NCBI GenBank assembly: GCA_907165065.1 | Contig: OU015532.1 | Span: forward strand, 33,436,339 to 33,500,338 | Direction: 5' to 3' | From: Caprimulgus europaeus | Taxonomy: Eukaryota; Chordata; Aves; Caprimulgiformes; Caprimulgidae | Length of the DNA stretch: 64,000 bases | Shown here: in pieces, positions 23,156 to 37,002 of the stretch | How positions within the stretch are numbered: position 1 is the stretch's first letter | How the letters are laid out: each line of letters starts with the position of its first letter | Notes under the pieces: generated by a model | Databases searched by the model: none | What the model was told of the DNA's origin: nothing | What the model saw: only the letters and a program-made list of their open reading frames with translations | Program-made: the position numbers and the translations under genes

Positions 23156-24371
23156 GGGGTATCGTTTTGTTTTTATGATTGGTTTGTGATTTTGATTTAA
23201 TGGCATGGATCATCATGGTTGTATCATTAAGCATCTATTGACACAAGTCTACCAATTTCAGTGGACAATTTAGCCTGAATGTGGATATTCTCCTCACCCA
23301 CATTCTGCTTTTACAGATGATTTGTAAAGGCTTGTGAAGGAAGACAAAGTCCTCAGCTTGTGATTTCACCTTGGAATGTAATAAAGCTCACTTTCTGTTA
23401 TTTTTAACATCATAATTACCTAAAGCAGCAGTCCTTTAGGCTGTGCCAATTTCTATCCAGAATAGGTAATGTCTCTCTGTTTGAAGTATTTACTAATAGT
23501 TCCCCATAATTTTAGGTAGAGACTTATCTCTATATTAGTAGTTGTCAAGATATATAAATAAAAAACCTGTCCAACATCAGTGGCCAAGTTTGAAAGATGT
23601 TAATCAGCTATACAAGTATCCATGGCACCCAATTATATACTTGAGGTATGTTTTAAAAGCCAGAATAGTAAAGAGAAGTTTTATTATCGATTTTATTGGA
23701 ACAAGAATCAGACCTCTATGGGATGAGTCAGAACTAACTAAATGGTAAAAGAGAAGATTCTTTTTGCTCCCTCAAACCATGAAGTAACGAAACATTAAGT
23801 ATTTCTAGAGCAGTTGGTATAATAAGAAAGCAGATGAGTGAGAAAACACTTTAGAGTAGTTTAAAAGTACACTTCTTTTATATTGTTTTAATTAATCCTT
23901 AAACGTCTCTTTTAAAAACACTCTTATTTCTGCGGAATACTATAAGCATTTCCTTTTCCCTCCTCTTCCACCTCAAAGAGGAAAGCTGACATACTTGTAG
24001 CACTCCATGCTTCTTGATGCAGAGGGGATATAATACTTTGAAATTCTCTAGTTTTCCATTTTCACATCTTTTCTCTGACATATTAAATGATTAAATGATT
24101 AGTAAATTTATATTAAATTGATTAATTGTAATTAAATTCTTAATTACATTAACTGCACATTTTACAGTTGAAAATGTACTAAGAGAAACACTGGACCTAA
24201 AAAAAGATATTAAAAAAAAAGTTAGAATGCAAAATCATAGCTATGGGTGCCTTTACCACATACAGTTGTTAACTCTGTTTCTTCCCCCAACAGATCCCTC
24301 CTGGCTCACAGCTTTCTAGAAGTTATATTTCTATTGTTCCTTTCTTTCTCATTGGCCTGCACAGCACAGCA

Positions 24372-24457
24372 AGGTTGGTTGTTACAGTTTGGTTGGTTTG
24401 TTTTTTGGGTTTGGGTTTTGGTTTTGGTTGTTTGTTTTTGTTTTGTTTTGTTTTTTT
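24372..24457. repeat. T/G-rich low-complexity tract
   Basis: The sequence is built of TTGG, TTTGGG and TTTTG steps, grading into (GTTTT)n. It is telomere-like in composition but not a TTAGGG repeat. It keeps overlapping frames open on both strands. Confidence 0.9.
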
Positions 24458-24959
24458 CATGGCAATTTGGTTCTACTGATGAAAACTTGTATAATACAGC
24501 TCTAGGAAGGGCATCAGTCATAAAATCATCCCCTCTCCAACAGCTGAGATTCAATGACACTCAGGTTTAGGCTGCAAATATTTAAAACAGACTAACTCAT
24601 ATATTTCATATCCATGGCATCAAAATAGTTTCAGCTCACAAACAATACAATCAGGTGAATAATCCTGTTTGCTGGAGGAGAAAATTTTTCCACATATGTG
24701 TTTGCAGGACAAGGGCTTCCAGAAGCGTAGAAAGAAGAGTATAATTTGTGCATTAAAAATGAAGAAAGGGCATATTTTTCTTTCCTTAATCAGCTCTCTC
24801 ATGACTGCATCTTATCTGACATTTTTTACTGCATGCTGATGAAAAGATGTGCACAGTGTGCAGGAGTTTACTTCCTTATCTTAGTCTTCTGTCACCAAAG
24901 GCTATGCTGTACCAGGAATATTGCAACCCATTGCATATATCCTTCATAAACTGAATTTG

Positions 24960-24975
24960 TCAGTGATATCACTGA
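24960..24975. other. 16-bp perfect palindrome
   Basis: TCAGTGATATCACTGA equals its own reverse complement. It may be a chance palindrome or a dimeric factor site. Nothing nearby supports a regulatory role. Confidence 0.85.
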
Positions 24976-27661
24976 TGAACAAAATATGAACACTATTTTT
25001 TAAGATGCAAATTCTAGATATTTTTCATCACAAACTATCTCCTCTGCATTACAAGGATTTTCAGGACAAGACAGGCAGCATGACCCCTATTGTCAGGGGT
25101 CTCAGTGAAGCAAAACCTCTGAGTAGAGTTACTTAAGTACATAATTTAAGATTTGTAGTATGTTAAGTGAGTGTTTTGGTTTATAGAGACAACATGGTGA
25201 TGGAACTTGACATTGTACTCAGCAACTAAGGAAGATTTCAGCAGTATAACAAAGCAAGTCCTCTTATAAAACCCTTTATTTATCAAGGAGTATAAACCAG
25301 GATGCAATACAAAACATGAGATGCTATATGTTCTTAGGGTATGCTTATCATTAATTTTAATTGAAGTTGCACATACACATTAAGGAAAATTCAGCCTCCC
25401 CCCCCCTTCAGTTTCTCATTTTGTAACACAGTAAATGCCTAGCCATATGGTATTTTTTTAAATGGAATACACATTTGATCATCTCTGTTAATTTCTAAAG
25501 ATTTCCTGAGATGTATTTTAAAAGTAAACAAATCAAAATACATTTGTTAAAGAGAAAATTCACTACTAATTATAAGTGTACATTTAAGGAATGCTTTGTA
25601 GTAAATAAAATATTTATAAGCTGTGCTACACTTATTTTATATAGTGAAACAGTGTTTGCTACTACATTCCTAATTTTAGAACAATTTAATTTGCATTTGA
25701 GAAATTCCCGTACTAAAAATAATTTTTACCTTTCAAGTTTACTCTAAATTGCCATTTTGGGCTGCCATCCTTCATAAAAGGCAGGAAATAGAAATCCTTA
25801 GAAATATAGATATCATCTTTCTTTGAGCAATTGCTTTCAAACGGATAGGATGTACCATCGGGATGAACTACCACATGCCGTTAATTATACATGGTTCAAG
25901 TTCTAAAATTTAATCAGATACAGATTCATACTCATGTCTTGGTCTGTTAACACAAGAGAATACTTCTTAGGTGCACATGCACATTTCTTGTGCTTTTAAA
26001 GATATACTTCACATATGTGCCTTCACTGTGGCAACTTTTCTGGTTATTCAATGGCGATAATTTCTGTTTCACAGCAGAGTGAAAAAATAAGGGGAAAGTT
26101 TAAGAGATCCTTCAGAAACAGGCTCTGCTGCTGCTGCCAGAGATCACAGCATAAGCTATTTGCTACAGAAAGAAACAATAATAAGTCTATCATTCTCATA
26201 AGTCATAAAACTGTCACCTGTAGCACTGGGAATCACTGAGGCCCTTGTAAATGGTCTGAGAAAACATAGCTGGTGGAAACTTAAAGAGAAAACTAGGATC
26301 AGAATTCATATAGCTTTCATATCAAACCAAAATAAATAAAAAATCTTCCAAAATGCTACTGAAACTTCACCCAAAGATGTTTATGAATTATATCATCAGG
26401 GGGCTCATTGGTGCAAAAAGGATGCTACTCTGATCAAAGAAACATGCTGATATCAGTCCCACCAAAGGTGTATCTATATAGGAGTTCAGGAGTAGTATGT
26501 GGTCTACAGAAAGTGCCATCCATTTAGCTGTGAAATACCTCACCAAACTTTCTGTGTGTAAGTTACGTATTTTAAGCAAGTTACTTCTTTTCAGTTAAAT
26601 ACTCTGATTTATCTCCGATTCAGTAAAACTTATTGAGATTAATGGTTTCTGTCTAATCTCCTAGAGAAACTCAGAGAAGATGAAACTGCACAGCCTTTCA
26701 GAGAAAATGCTGAAGTGTAGAGGCTGACCACTGAATTGTGCATACCTCTCAGTCTTTGTCAATAAACATGGACAAAGATATCTGTTCCTTAGGAGTTATG
26801 CTGCTGTCAGGGTGTGAAGATTAGATTATGTACATTCATTTTTCGCAAACAAGGAGTCTGTTTCATTCACTACCAAGATTGACTCATTTCATGCAGTGTC
26901 TTAGAAAACGTTTTGAAAATACAATTTTTGTTGTAGCCCATTATACTGAAATACTGGATAAAATTCAGGTTTGGCATTATCCTAATTACCAAACATAGCT
27001 CATGCTTAAGAGATATAGTTGTACTTTACTTAAAGAATATAAATTTTTAAATCTAGGAGAGAAAAAAGACAATTAACATGGTTGGTTAAAACCAACAGAT
27101 TAATGATATATGCCCAGTAGGACCACAACAGTTCTAGTAAAAAATGAATGCTTATGGGCAAACTACTGAACTGAAATCATCATCAAAACATCCTTCAGAA
27201 GACAAGGTCTTCTGTTAAATAAATGAAGTCAGTTGGCATCGAACCATCTACAGAACCATGGTATCAACACCAAAACATGCAAAGAGGAAACTCAGACAGT
27301 AGTCTACAGGAATTCTATTTAATGCCCCACATCTGAATAGAACCGAATTTGTGTATATATGTATATATAATTATGCATCTTACAAAGGCATTGGTATTTT
27401 TTTCAGTATCAGAACCAACCTAAGATTTAAAAAAAAACAATACAGTGAGGTCTGTGTGCTATAAGGGGAGCCACACTGATGGCTACTTATACTAGTAGAT
27501 CATCTGAACAAATAGTTAAGTGCATGACACAGAATATAAGTAATTTTCAAAAGGTGTGGTAACATAAATTTATTCTTAAAAAAGCCTCCCAAACCCAACA
27601 TTTTATGGATTCCTGGCTTATTACTCTAACAATTTCTGTTCTTCATTCATTGCAACATTAG

Positions 27662-27985
27662 TAGAATCATAGAATCATTTAGGTTGGAAGAGACCTTTAA
27701 GTTCATTGAGTCCAACCGTTAATCTAACACTACGAAGTCCACCACTAAACTGTGTCCCCAAGTGCCATGTCTACACATCTTTTAAATACCTCTAGAGATG
27801 GTGACCCAACCACTTCCCTGGGTAGCCTGTTCTAGCGCTTGATAACTCTTTCGGCCAAGAAATTTTTCCTAATATCCAATCTAAATCTCCCCTGGTATAA
27901 TTTGAGTCCATTTTTTCTTGTCCTATCAATTGTTACTTAGGAGAAGAGACCAACACCCATCTCATTACAACCTCCTTAAAAATAG
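27662..27985 (-). mobile_element. Avian CR1 LINE, 3' end, minus strand
   Basis: The sequence opens with the reverse complement of the CR1 tail (AGAATCATAGAATCAT). It continues with 'aggttggaagagacctttaa', 'gagtccaaccgtta', 'ctacacatcttttaaatacc', 'accacttccctgggtagcct' and 'ttggagaagagaccaacaccc'-type blocks. All of these are standard for avian CR1 3' ends. It is 5'-truncated at about 27,985, as most CR1 copies are. Divergence is moderate. Similarity is clear enough that family membership is nearly certain. Confidence 0.95.
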
Positions 27986-30900
27986 GAGTGAAAAAACCCA
28001 TCCAGAGTTGGGTCATGAATCTGTGCCTCAGTTTTACATTTACATGGCTGAGATGGAGACAAGTTTCTAGTTAAAAAAAATCCTCCCAAGTTACATACAA
28101 ATGAGTCTTCAGTCTGAATACACTGAAAAACTCAGATGAAGACTGAGAATCTAACCCGTGCCTCTCCTGGCTAATAAGAAGAGTTTGGAATGCTGCAGTA
28201 TATCTTCTCCACAGCAAAGAAGTGACTATGAGCATGGTAAGCAATTAAAAAACAGTAGGGTGGTCAAAAAATCTCACAGAGAAACTCATGTGGCAAAAAG
28301 AAAGTTCAAAGAGAGTTGTACTAGTTAAGATAAAATCTGTTCCAACTCCAAGTAATAGTTTCAGCTATGGAGAAATAGAAAATGGGCTTTCAACCATGGA
28401 GGACAGAAAAAAAACACATAATGTGTAATGAGATTAGTCAAGAAAGGAAAAAACAAGAGGTACAAAACAAATAGGTGGAGAGTGAGAGAGATGTTCAGAA
28501 AGGAATAATTTATGACACTGGCTCATTCAGTTAGGTAAGCAGTGAAAGTGACAGGCAAAGCTTACTGCTGTGTATTTTTTTGTTAAGTTTAACAGGCAAC
28601 TTTTCTGATTAACAGCAGTTTGATGTGGTTAATTTCTATAGTACAACAATAATTTCAGTAAGAACAACAGCTTTATACTCTAAAAATTGTTATTCAAAGC
28701 AATATGAATTCAAATCATAGATGAAGCTGATAAAACAATTTTAATGTGTGAGGGTTTTTTATTACTTCCTGTATAGAATATTCTCTTGATAGATGCTTAA
28801 TTTAAAAAATAAACAGAACCTCAGTGTAAATCCATCTCTTTTTTTTTTTGATATAACATTTAAATTGCTAATCTCACAATTTCACGTGTTTTAAAACACT
28901 ATTGTGATCAATCTGATGTATTAATGTACACTATTTAACATTGTACAAACTACTTAGTACTTAAAATCACTATTTTTAGGAGAAAAATGAAGAGATCCAG
29001 AAATAGAATATAATGAAACCAAATACTCAGTGAAAACTAGCAGTGCTTTGCTTCTTGATTTACAAGTTTTGGTACAGGACTGTAAATGCTAGACATCTGT
29101 ACTATTTCCATTTCCCAAGCAGTAACTAAAATTGTTGATGAAGTTGAACTTCACATTCACTTTAAATTTCCCAAAGCAGTGAAACTCTGCCAGTTTCTGA
29201 ATTTTAGCCAGATGTGATATGTGGCTTGCCCCCAGGATCTGTTGGATTTCTCAGTGGCTGATTTACTACAGCCAAGAACCTATTTCTGTTACATGTTTGG
29301 AGAATCCAACTTGTTCCAACCCAGAACTAAGTCTGCAACTGAATAGTTTAATGCTTGCATTTATCTTCATCCTGCTCCTTAGTCAGATAGAGGCTTAAGG
29401 AGGACAAGAGGAATGCAATATCTCCTTATTTAAAGTACAAAAGAAAGGGAAAAATGGGAGTCATTCTTAAACCTGTTTTCTAAAATGATAAATGAAGGCT
29501 AGATCAGAACACACTTAGTACACTACCTCATTCACAGCTAAAATATTCTCAAGTACAGTTCACTATTCTACCACATTTCAACAGCAAAAGGTCTCATTCT
29601 TTCTACTTAAAAGTACCTTGCAGTGCTGAAAGACAGAGGAATCAAAGCACTCAGTGCTTCCTGAGGACATAAGGTTACGGAAGGAACAGAGTGTGTCAGA
29701 GCTTGAAAAAGAATAAAATGTATTGTCTCCTTTTTAAGTGTTGTAAGTGTTAAAGCTACTGGTCTTATACTGAATAAGTTAAAAACTTTCCTTGTAGTAT
29801 TGTAAGTCATGGTAAGAGCTGGCCTGAAACACTTTATATATTATTTGTGTGCCATAACACCTAAGAGCAGTAATCACAGAAAACGATTTTGTTGTGCTAG
29901 ATGTTGTTCTAGGATGGAACAAATGTGTAAAAAGTTCTTTTTTGGACTGTGATTCCTTTTGTCCAAAAGTAAATCCTTATATACTGGTCAGAGATAACAA
30001 ATCAACATAATCATACTGTAGTCCTCATTAGCGTACAAGATTTGTTTTTGAGGATGATCCAAAACCCTAAAATTAAGTAAATAGAAATGGCATACCTGGG
30101 AAAATGAAGTCTCTTTATCCATAAAGATCCTACATACATTTAAAAATGCGGACCCAAACCATACATACCTATTCTAATACATGTTGCTATCAGCATTCTC
30201 TCTAGGGTCAGATCTATCACAGCCCATCAAAGTGTTTTCATGCATGTCAGGAGGTTACAGCCCAAAGACTAGATTATACTAGGAGCCAGAAGGTGGTGGT
30301 TCTGTCACTAGGTGTTATCCTTCTGAGGTCTTTTGTCAGTGGCTGTAGAGATTGGTTAGACTGATCCTACGAGAGACAAGGTCATTCCAAACTGGGAAAC
30401 TACTTCACTTGGGAAAACATGCAGTTTTTCTAAGTGCTGCCAGAAGGGCATAAAAGAGGCTGAAGAAGAAGGAGAAAGTAACTATGAGTTCATGTCTACT
30501 GCCTGCTTAATAAAGAGAGGCTTAGTCAGCCATTGTCACGTCTGTTGAAGGTGAACTTCATGGTCCTTCCTTGCATCATTCTTCACCCCCTGGTGATAAA
30601 ACTTTTCCCAGAAAAGGAAGGAAAGTCCAAGAGATTTCAGGCAATATGTTGATGACAAAACAGAGCAGGTGGAGAAGCAGACTCAGCTGTAGCTTATTAA
30701 CAGAGTTCTCTGTTCTTGTAGGCATAGTTTTCCCCTTTTCTTCCCAATATCATTCCAAAAGCAGACCATAGGCATTTTACTTTTAAGTTTACATGGTTTA
30801 GTTCTGTATGAGAAATTGTATGCTCTTTAGTTCTGTTACATAAAACAAACCATGTGTTAGAGAAAGTAGTAAAAAAAGGGAGGGAAGACACTGTATGAAA

Positions 30901-31794
30901 GTAGGCCAGACTGGCTCAGCAATGTGCATTCCATGAAAGACTTGCATTGGAAACGACAGGAAAGCACACATTAATCTGTAAACCTCTCTCACTATGAGGT
31001 CTAAAAAAGCAACTTATTCTTCCTCAAAATAACATTATACAAGGTCTAAAATAAATATATCTGGGAGCTAGGCAACCACAAACATTTATATATACATAAG
31101 TCTGGTCTGTCAAAATATCACGGAAATTATATACCATGAAAATATTTTATACGCAGACAAAATTAGTCTCGTTGTGCAGCACTGCCATAATTACCCTTCA
31201 TGGCAGAGTGGAAGTGTGTTTAGGTAACTGCAAGTAAACACTAAGTGCCTGATAGTCTTAAGCTAAAAACAAGTTGTGCAAAGAGAATATGTGCCTCAAT
31301 TGATAACTGCCTATGCCAGTAACATTTGCTAAAATACTAAAACAGTCTCTGCCAGACAGAAAGTCCTGGATCATCTAATGGAAAGCCTGTTCTGACGTGA
31401 TAGAAGAGCTGCAATATGTACCTTGACTGAGAATCAAGTAGTCACAGACATTGCTATTTCTAGTAGACCGTGATTCGCCAAGATGTAATTGTAGCAAATG
31501 TTTCCAAAGTCAGTCCCTAGCTTAATTATCATCAGAAATAAATTTTCATACTGAAGCATTTTGTATACTAGGTTTTAGCTGTTCAGCTAGCCTGCACTGA
31601 ATGTTCTGTTCCTTGACATAACTTTATATTAGTTAAGGATCTTTATATAGGCTGTTACCTTAATAACTAGTAACTTTAAAAATAGTTAAATAGTTAAAAC
31701 TAAGAAGGGAAGAATTCAGTTTATGTAGTGATGGATAAGAAGCAGGATATTGAAAGTAAGACCAACACTTGCCTTTCCAAGTGGCAGAATTTAG
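27986..31794. other. Unassigned AT-rich sequence
   Basis: I see no gene or named repeat. Open frames are short (under 70 codons) and featureless. Confidence 0.5.
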
Positions 31795-32190
31795 ATCATA
31801 GAATCATAGAACAACCCAGGTTGGAAGGGATCTTGAAAGAAAATCTGCTCTAACCTTTCATGGGAAAAGGAACCTAGATGAGATCATCTAGCACTCTGTC
31901 CAATAGCATATTGAAAATCTCTGGTGATGGGAATTCTACCATATCCCTGGGGAGGTTGTTGCAGGTGAAGTCTCCCTGAGATTTCTGTTCTCCAGGGACA
32001 AGCCATCTAGCTCCTACAGTCTTTTCTCATAGGGCAGGTTCTCCAGTCCTTTGATCATCTTCATGGGCTCCTTTGGACCCTGTGCAGTCTATCTTTGTCT
32101 TCCTTGTGGAAACCAGAACCAGAGACAGTACTCCAGTAGCCTGACAAGTGCTGAGTAGAGTCGGAAAGGGCTGAGTAGAGTGGAAAGACA
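31795..32190 (-). mobile_element. Avian CR1 LINE, 3' end, minus strand
   Basis: It starts with 'atcatagaatcatagaa', the reverse of the CR1 tail, followed by 'cccaggttggaagggatctt'. It then runs through 'tctccagggacaagccatct', 'cttttctcatagggcaggtt', 'ctccagtcctttgatcatctt', 'ccagaaccagagacagtactc' and 'cagtagcctgacaagtgctg'. This is the normal order for a minus-strand CR1. It is more diverged than the 34 kb copy. The 5'-truncated end carries a ~20-bp tandem duplication of GCTGAGTAGAGT..GGAAAG at about 32,150-32,186. Confidence 0.93.
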
Positions 32191-34179
32191 AAGATGTTGA
32201 TTTTAGAAATTAACATTATCTTTCCAGAGGACAGAATTGGGATACAAAATGCATAGAGTTCAGTATAAAGGGAAAAACATCCACAATTCCCAGCTTCAAT
32301 TCCCTCTTTTCAAAGGCAGAAGGTCCATGAACAGATTTATCTGAAAAGTAATTAAAATATATTCTTCCTTCATATATAAGACAACTCCTGCTCAATACAG
32401 TTTGAATGAACCAGTTGCACAAGATCTACCTTCACTGTGCAGAGAAACAAAGGCACATCTCACAGGTGCCTTCACCTAATACAAAATTTATGCTTGCCTG
32501 ATTTACATATAAATCTTAATTTTTAAAAAAAATCTTTTGTACTTTGACAATAACAGTAAAACCAATAACTCATTGCATAAGTCTTTTTCTGCAAGGTAAA
32601 TTTCTAATTTGAAGTCTGGTATATTTGGTTTTTTATATTATTATTTCTTGCTTTTACTAGCTTTAGAATGCTGCCATTCATCAAACTTGGAAATTATCAC
32701 AACAATCTAAATTTTCACATGGTAAAAATATTTATTGCCCTCAGGCACAAAATATTTTGTCATTTGTTCAAAAACTCATTTAAATGAGAAATATGATCAA
32801 CATTTAATCATTTCTTTAGAAAATAACATTCAGACATGCCAAATTTTCAATGAACTTATTCATACTGATTCTAATAAGCTGAACAACTTGTTTTGGCTGC
32901 AGCTATCTTTTTTCCATATGGAAGTGCTTCTACTAGCTTTCTTCCAGATTATGTGGTTGAGAGGAGGATGTGGAGAAAAGTCCTGTGTTGTTTTTTGTGG
33001 CACAAACTCATTTTGGGGACTGAAACATGCAATATAAATTGCTCTCAGTAAGCCTGAATCCCAAGGGCACGTTTTGGCATTATGACAACCAAATCTTTAC
33101 CTTAACAATCTGTGTCTTGATTCCCAAAGTATATTACAGATTTAAGGATGTATCCACTTTACACTAACCATACATCTGCAGAGACAGCATGTATTTTTTC
33201 ACTTAGGTGTATTGCACTATAGTCACTTTTCCAGTGTTGTGCACAAAGACAATCTTAGCAAGTTTAGGAAGGAAGGCTCTTGTGATATTACAGTAAAGAG
33301 AGCACATAGAAAAGTGCAATGAGAAGAAAATTTGATGTAGTAGAGAGTAGAATAAAATTACTTTCACAGAAAAGAAAAGCTTGTTTTCTAACTACCCAAA
33401 TAAAGATTAAAAAAATTATCTTTTGTACCAAATAAAAATATTACTAATAAATATCCATAGTTAGGGTGCAATATCACAAGCAGAATTTAAGTCCTCTTAA
33501 GGCTCTGTTACCACCAAAAGGAATATTCCTTATCTCCCCATAGCTTTAAATACAGAATTTATTTTATTAAATTCATTTTCAGTAGCTGAGTAATGACCAC
33601 ACAAGCAGCAGCACTAGAAAAATGAGGTAGTGATAATGTACAGCTAGGACTGGGGAAGATATGACTCTACTTGGCAAAAACACCATCTTAAACTGGCTTA
33701 ACCTGCTTGTAAAACTTCAGCCACAGAAAAGAATGATCAAAGGATGTGAGTGAATGTAACATCAGATTAAATCCTTACGCTTTCCAGACAGAAATATTTT
33801 CATGAATCCAGATTTGGTATATTGTAGGGGAACCTTAAATCATCAATTCTAATTGGAGTTGGTGACCAGTTTATGTGATCTGCCCTTAGCAACCAATGCA
33901 CCAAGTCAAAAGCCTTTGAGAGAAGAGTTAGTTGCTTATTGAGCCGTTTGCCTGAATGAGCACCATGCTCTGGCCTTTGGTCTGACCATCCATCCAGGAC
34001 ACTGGTCCTCCCTTCACACAGACTTCATGCATGATGGAGAAGTTAGGACAGAAAATGTGCACTAAGAAGAATTTATTGTTGAATGAAGACTTTTCTATGG
34101 CCTATATGATAACATTTGCACAGACATTAAAAGAAGAAAGGGAGGCTGGATTTAAGGCAAAAGGTTAACAATATGGATC
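32191..34179. other. Unassigned sequence
   Basis: No gene is recognised. The frame at 32,735-33,037 (100 codons) has no identifiable domain. The last 300 bases before the CR1 are less AT-rich but remain unnamed. Confidence 0.5.
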
Positions 34180-34817
34180 TAGGCTTGCCTGGCAGCCAAG
34201 AGGGCCAACCCTGTCCTGGGGTGCATCAAGCACTGCAGTGTGAGCTGGTCCAGGGAGGTTATCATCCCACTCTGCTCTGCACTGGTACGGCCTCACCTTG
34301 AGTACTGGGTGCAGTTTTGGTCCCCAGAGCATAAAAAGTGTGGGGACCAAAACTAAAGAGTGTCCAGAGGAGGCCACTAAATTAATGGAGGGTTTAAAGG
34401 AGAAACCATATGAGGAGAGGCTGAAGTCACATGGACTATTCAGGCTGGAGAAGATGAGACTGAGAGGACATCTCATCACTGTCTATAACTTCCTCATAAG
34501 GGGAAGAGGAGGGGCAAGCACTGATCTCTCTGGTGACCAATGGTAGCACCAGGGGAAATGGCAGGAAGATGGGCCAGGGGAGGTTTAGGTTGGACATTAG
34601 GAAAAGGTTCTTCACCCAGAGGGTGGTGGAGCACTGGAACAGGCTCCCCAGGGAGGTGCTTATGGCACCAAGCCTGACAATATTCAAGAAGCATTTGGAC
34701 AACACCCTCAGACACATGGTCTGAATCTTGTGATTGTCCTATGCCAGGGCAAGAGTTGGACTTGATGGTCCTTGTGAGTCCCCTCCAACTCACAACATTC
34801 TATGATTCTATGATTCT
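34180..34817 (+). mobile_element. Avian CR1 LINE, plus strand, ORF2 end plus 3' UTR
   Basis: This is the best-preserved CR1 in the window. It opens at 'gcagccaagagggccaaccc' and runs through 'ctggtacggcctcaccttga' and 'tggacattaggaaaaggttc'. It ends in ATTCTATGATTCTATGATTCT. The translation keeps typical CR1 ORF2 C-terminal motifs: [23 protein letters not shown] in one frame (34,298-34,546), then STRGNG and GRFRLDIRKRFFTQRVVEHW, RLPREV and FKKHLDNTLRHMV in another (ending at the stop at 34,724). The change of frame falls near 34,530, so the copy is inactive. It lacks the endonuclease and most of the reverse transcriptase. Confidence 0.97.
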
Positions 34818-35972
34818 AATTTGCTTCCATAGCTATTCTTCATAGAAGAAGAGATTTCTGTGTCACCTCCTTGTTCTCTTCTTTAGATTTGGAATTATCA
34901 AGTGTCACACTATGGGGAGCAGAGTCAACATTAGTAAGTGAAGGAGATCATCTTGAAAAGGCCAATGCCAAATGTAATAAATCTTGGTGGAATGGGGACC
35001 TATAAGGAAAAGAACATCTTCTGGATGACCATACCATATCTGGTATGAACAAATTTCTGATACATGAAAATAAAGTTGTGGAATTGGATAAGAGAACAAA
35101 GCAATGAAGAAGTTAAAATAATTTCCTAAATGTCTCAAGTTATCTCAATAGATTATTTTTAAAAGGTATACAATCATCCAGATTACACTGTATAATTTTT
35201 TTAAGACAACACAAAAATGAAGCAATTTTCAAGAACTGGAACGGACTTCTTAAAGGTTTATATGTACTGAGCCACAAAATGGAATATAAAAGAAATAGGG
35301 GAAATTAATAACAGACACAAAAGCCAGTCTACTGAAGGAATAAAATTTTACAGGCAACAAGAAAAAGGAAAGGCAAAAAAAACCCCAAACCACCCTTGCT
35401 AAAAAATAATTCTTTAAAGTATTTTTCATGTGCATCGAATCAAATTATACTTATCAGAACAGCATTCATATGTGTACATGGAATAGAAATAGCTCTGTAA
35501 CTAATGGTGGTAGAAGTACAAAAGCTTCAAAGACTATGAACAATTTCTTAAGCATTTGAATCCTAGCAATAGCTTATCTATCTGAGCTATTTTGAGGTAC
35601 TTCTGGATCTGCAATACCAAGCAGGAAAACTCTGAAGAACAGCCTCTCTTGTGAGAATTTCAGTCTCTTTTTTTTGGTCACCTGAAAACACTGGGATGGT
35701 TTTTTGAATGCCTTCATTGTTGGCCTCTGAACCTGGGAAGGTCTGCAGAAAAAGTTCTTGTATTGACTTCAACGGGAGGGAGTGAGACTTTGTAGCAAGC
35801 ATTTTAGAGCTAGGTTCTATGAACTGTGAGAACATTTTTAAGATATTTTGGCACTCTTTATAGCATCAGCCTTTTCTCTTCAGGTTTGAGTAATTTTCCA
35901 AACAAAGATACAATGGGCACAGAACTTTTCATTCAACCTAAAAGCTTCTCTGTTCTTAAATTAATTTTGTAA
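34818..35972. other. Unassigned sequence between CR1 and LTR cluster
   Basis: No gene or named repeat is recognised. An A8C4A3CC tract lies near 35,375-35,392. Confidence 0.5.
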
Positions 35973-37002
35973 AGTTGTGTATTTGGTTTGTGTGGAGGCG
36001 GGGGGCCATTTTTGGTAGCGAGGGAACGGGCTACCCTGTAAGAAGCTTCGTGAAAGCTCCCCTGGCTCCAAGGCATACCTGCCTCCAGCCCAGGCTGAGC
36101 CAATTAGCAATAGAGAAATGCCTCTGTGGATCCATATTTGTGAGGGGAAGGACTGTCCTGAAAAGAGGAAGGTGGAGAGAACCTGGAGGAGAGACCTTTG
36201 ACCTGAACAAGACAACCATGGGCCTAAACAAAGAGACAGCTGTGTTGCCAGGAGGAAGGAGGAGGAGGGGGAGTACAGAAAACTTCAGGCGCCCAGTTCA
36301 ACCACATGAAGCAGGAGAAGAAAAAGGAGGTCCCTGCAGCCAATAGAGTTTCAACTGTGGAGAAGATACACATGTGTAGGCCATGGAGGACTCCACACAG
36401 GAGCAGAAGTTGAGCACAAGGGCAAGTGCAACTCAATTGAGACCCCAGGGGTGCTCAATGACAGAGCAGGGGTGGACCTCCAGGGCCAGGGGATGAGGAG
36501 ATGTGCTGGACCAAAGGTCCATCTGCAGCCCATGGATGTCCCTATACTGGAACCTGGAGCTGTGCCTGAAGAGGTCCATGACTCCATGGAAGCTCACTTT
36601 GGAACACTTTGTTCCTGGACTTTCATGCCAGGAAGAGAAGCACAGGTGAACTTACTGAAACCCCCATTCCCTGTCCACTGTGCTGCTGTGGGGGAGAAGG
36701 TAGAGAAATCGTGAGCAAAGTGATGTGAGCCCAGGAACAAGTGCAGGGTGGGGGAAGGTGTTGTGCAATGCGGTTGTTATGTCTCACTGTGCTACTCAGA
36801 TGATTTGTAATTAATTAAATTGATTTTTCTTCCCCACATTGAGTCTGTTTTGCCTGTGACCATAACTGGTGAATGAGCCATTCCTGTCCTTCATTCCTAA
36901 TCCCATGCCCCTTTGTTGTATCTCCCGTCCCATCTCACCAGATGGGGGGAGTGAGTGCAGGACTGCATGGTCCTACCTTGTGGGTTAAACCACCACAAGT
37001 TG
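35973..37002 (-). mobile_element. Solo LTR, ERVL-type, minus strand, with 5-bp target duplication
   Basis: The LTR occupies about 35,978-36,997 (1.02 kb). In its own orientation it starts TGTGGTGGTTTAACCC and ends ..AAATACA. The 5-bp direct repeat AGTTG lies on each side (35,973-35,977 and 36,998-37,002), as expected for an ERVL-like integration. Its body matches the 60.2 kb LTR on the opposite strand. Shared blocks include 'caggcaaaacagactcaa' and the GCTACCAAAA..CAAAC end. No internal viral region is present, so it is a solo LTR formed by recombination. It is a diverged fossil, older than the 60 kb copy. Frames inside it are not genes. Confidence 0.88.

Larger units (their letters stand above)
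23156..27661. other. Unassigned AT-rich sequence with a G/T-rich tract
   Basis: No gene is recognised. It contains a T-G tract at 24,372-24,457, a very AT-rich stretch at about 24,080-24,155 and a 16-bp perfect palindrome at 24,960-24,975. A C9 run lies near 25,398. Confidence 0.5.

Noticed and set aside
24372-24457. Interstitial telomere repeat
   Set aside because: The tract is T/G-rich but lacks TTAGGG periodicity.
34165-34793. Minus-strand frames of 93-104 codons over the 34 kb region
   Set aside because: They are antisense shadows of the plus-strand CR1 ORF2 remnant.
36031-36714. Several 60-120-codon frames at 36 kb
   Set aside because: They fall inside the solo LTR and its degenerate internal repeats.
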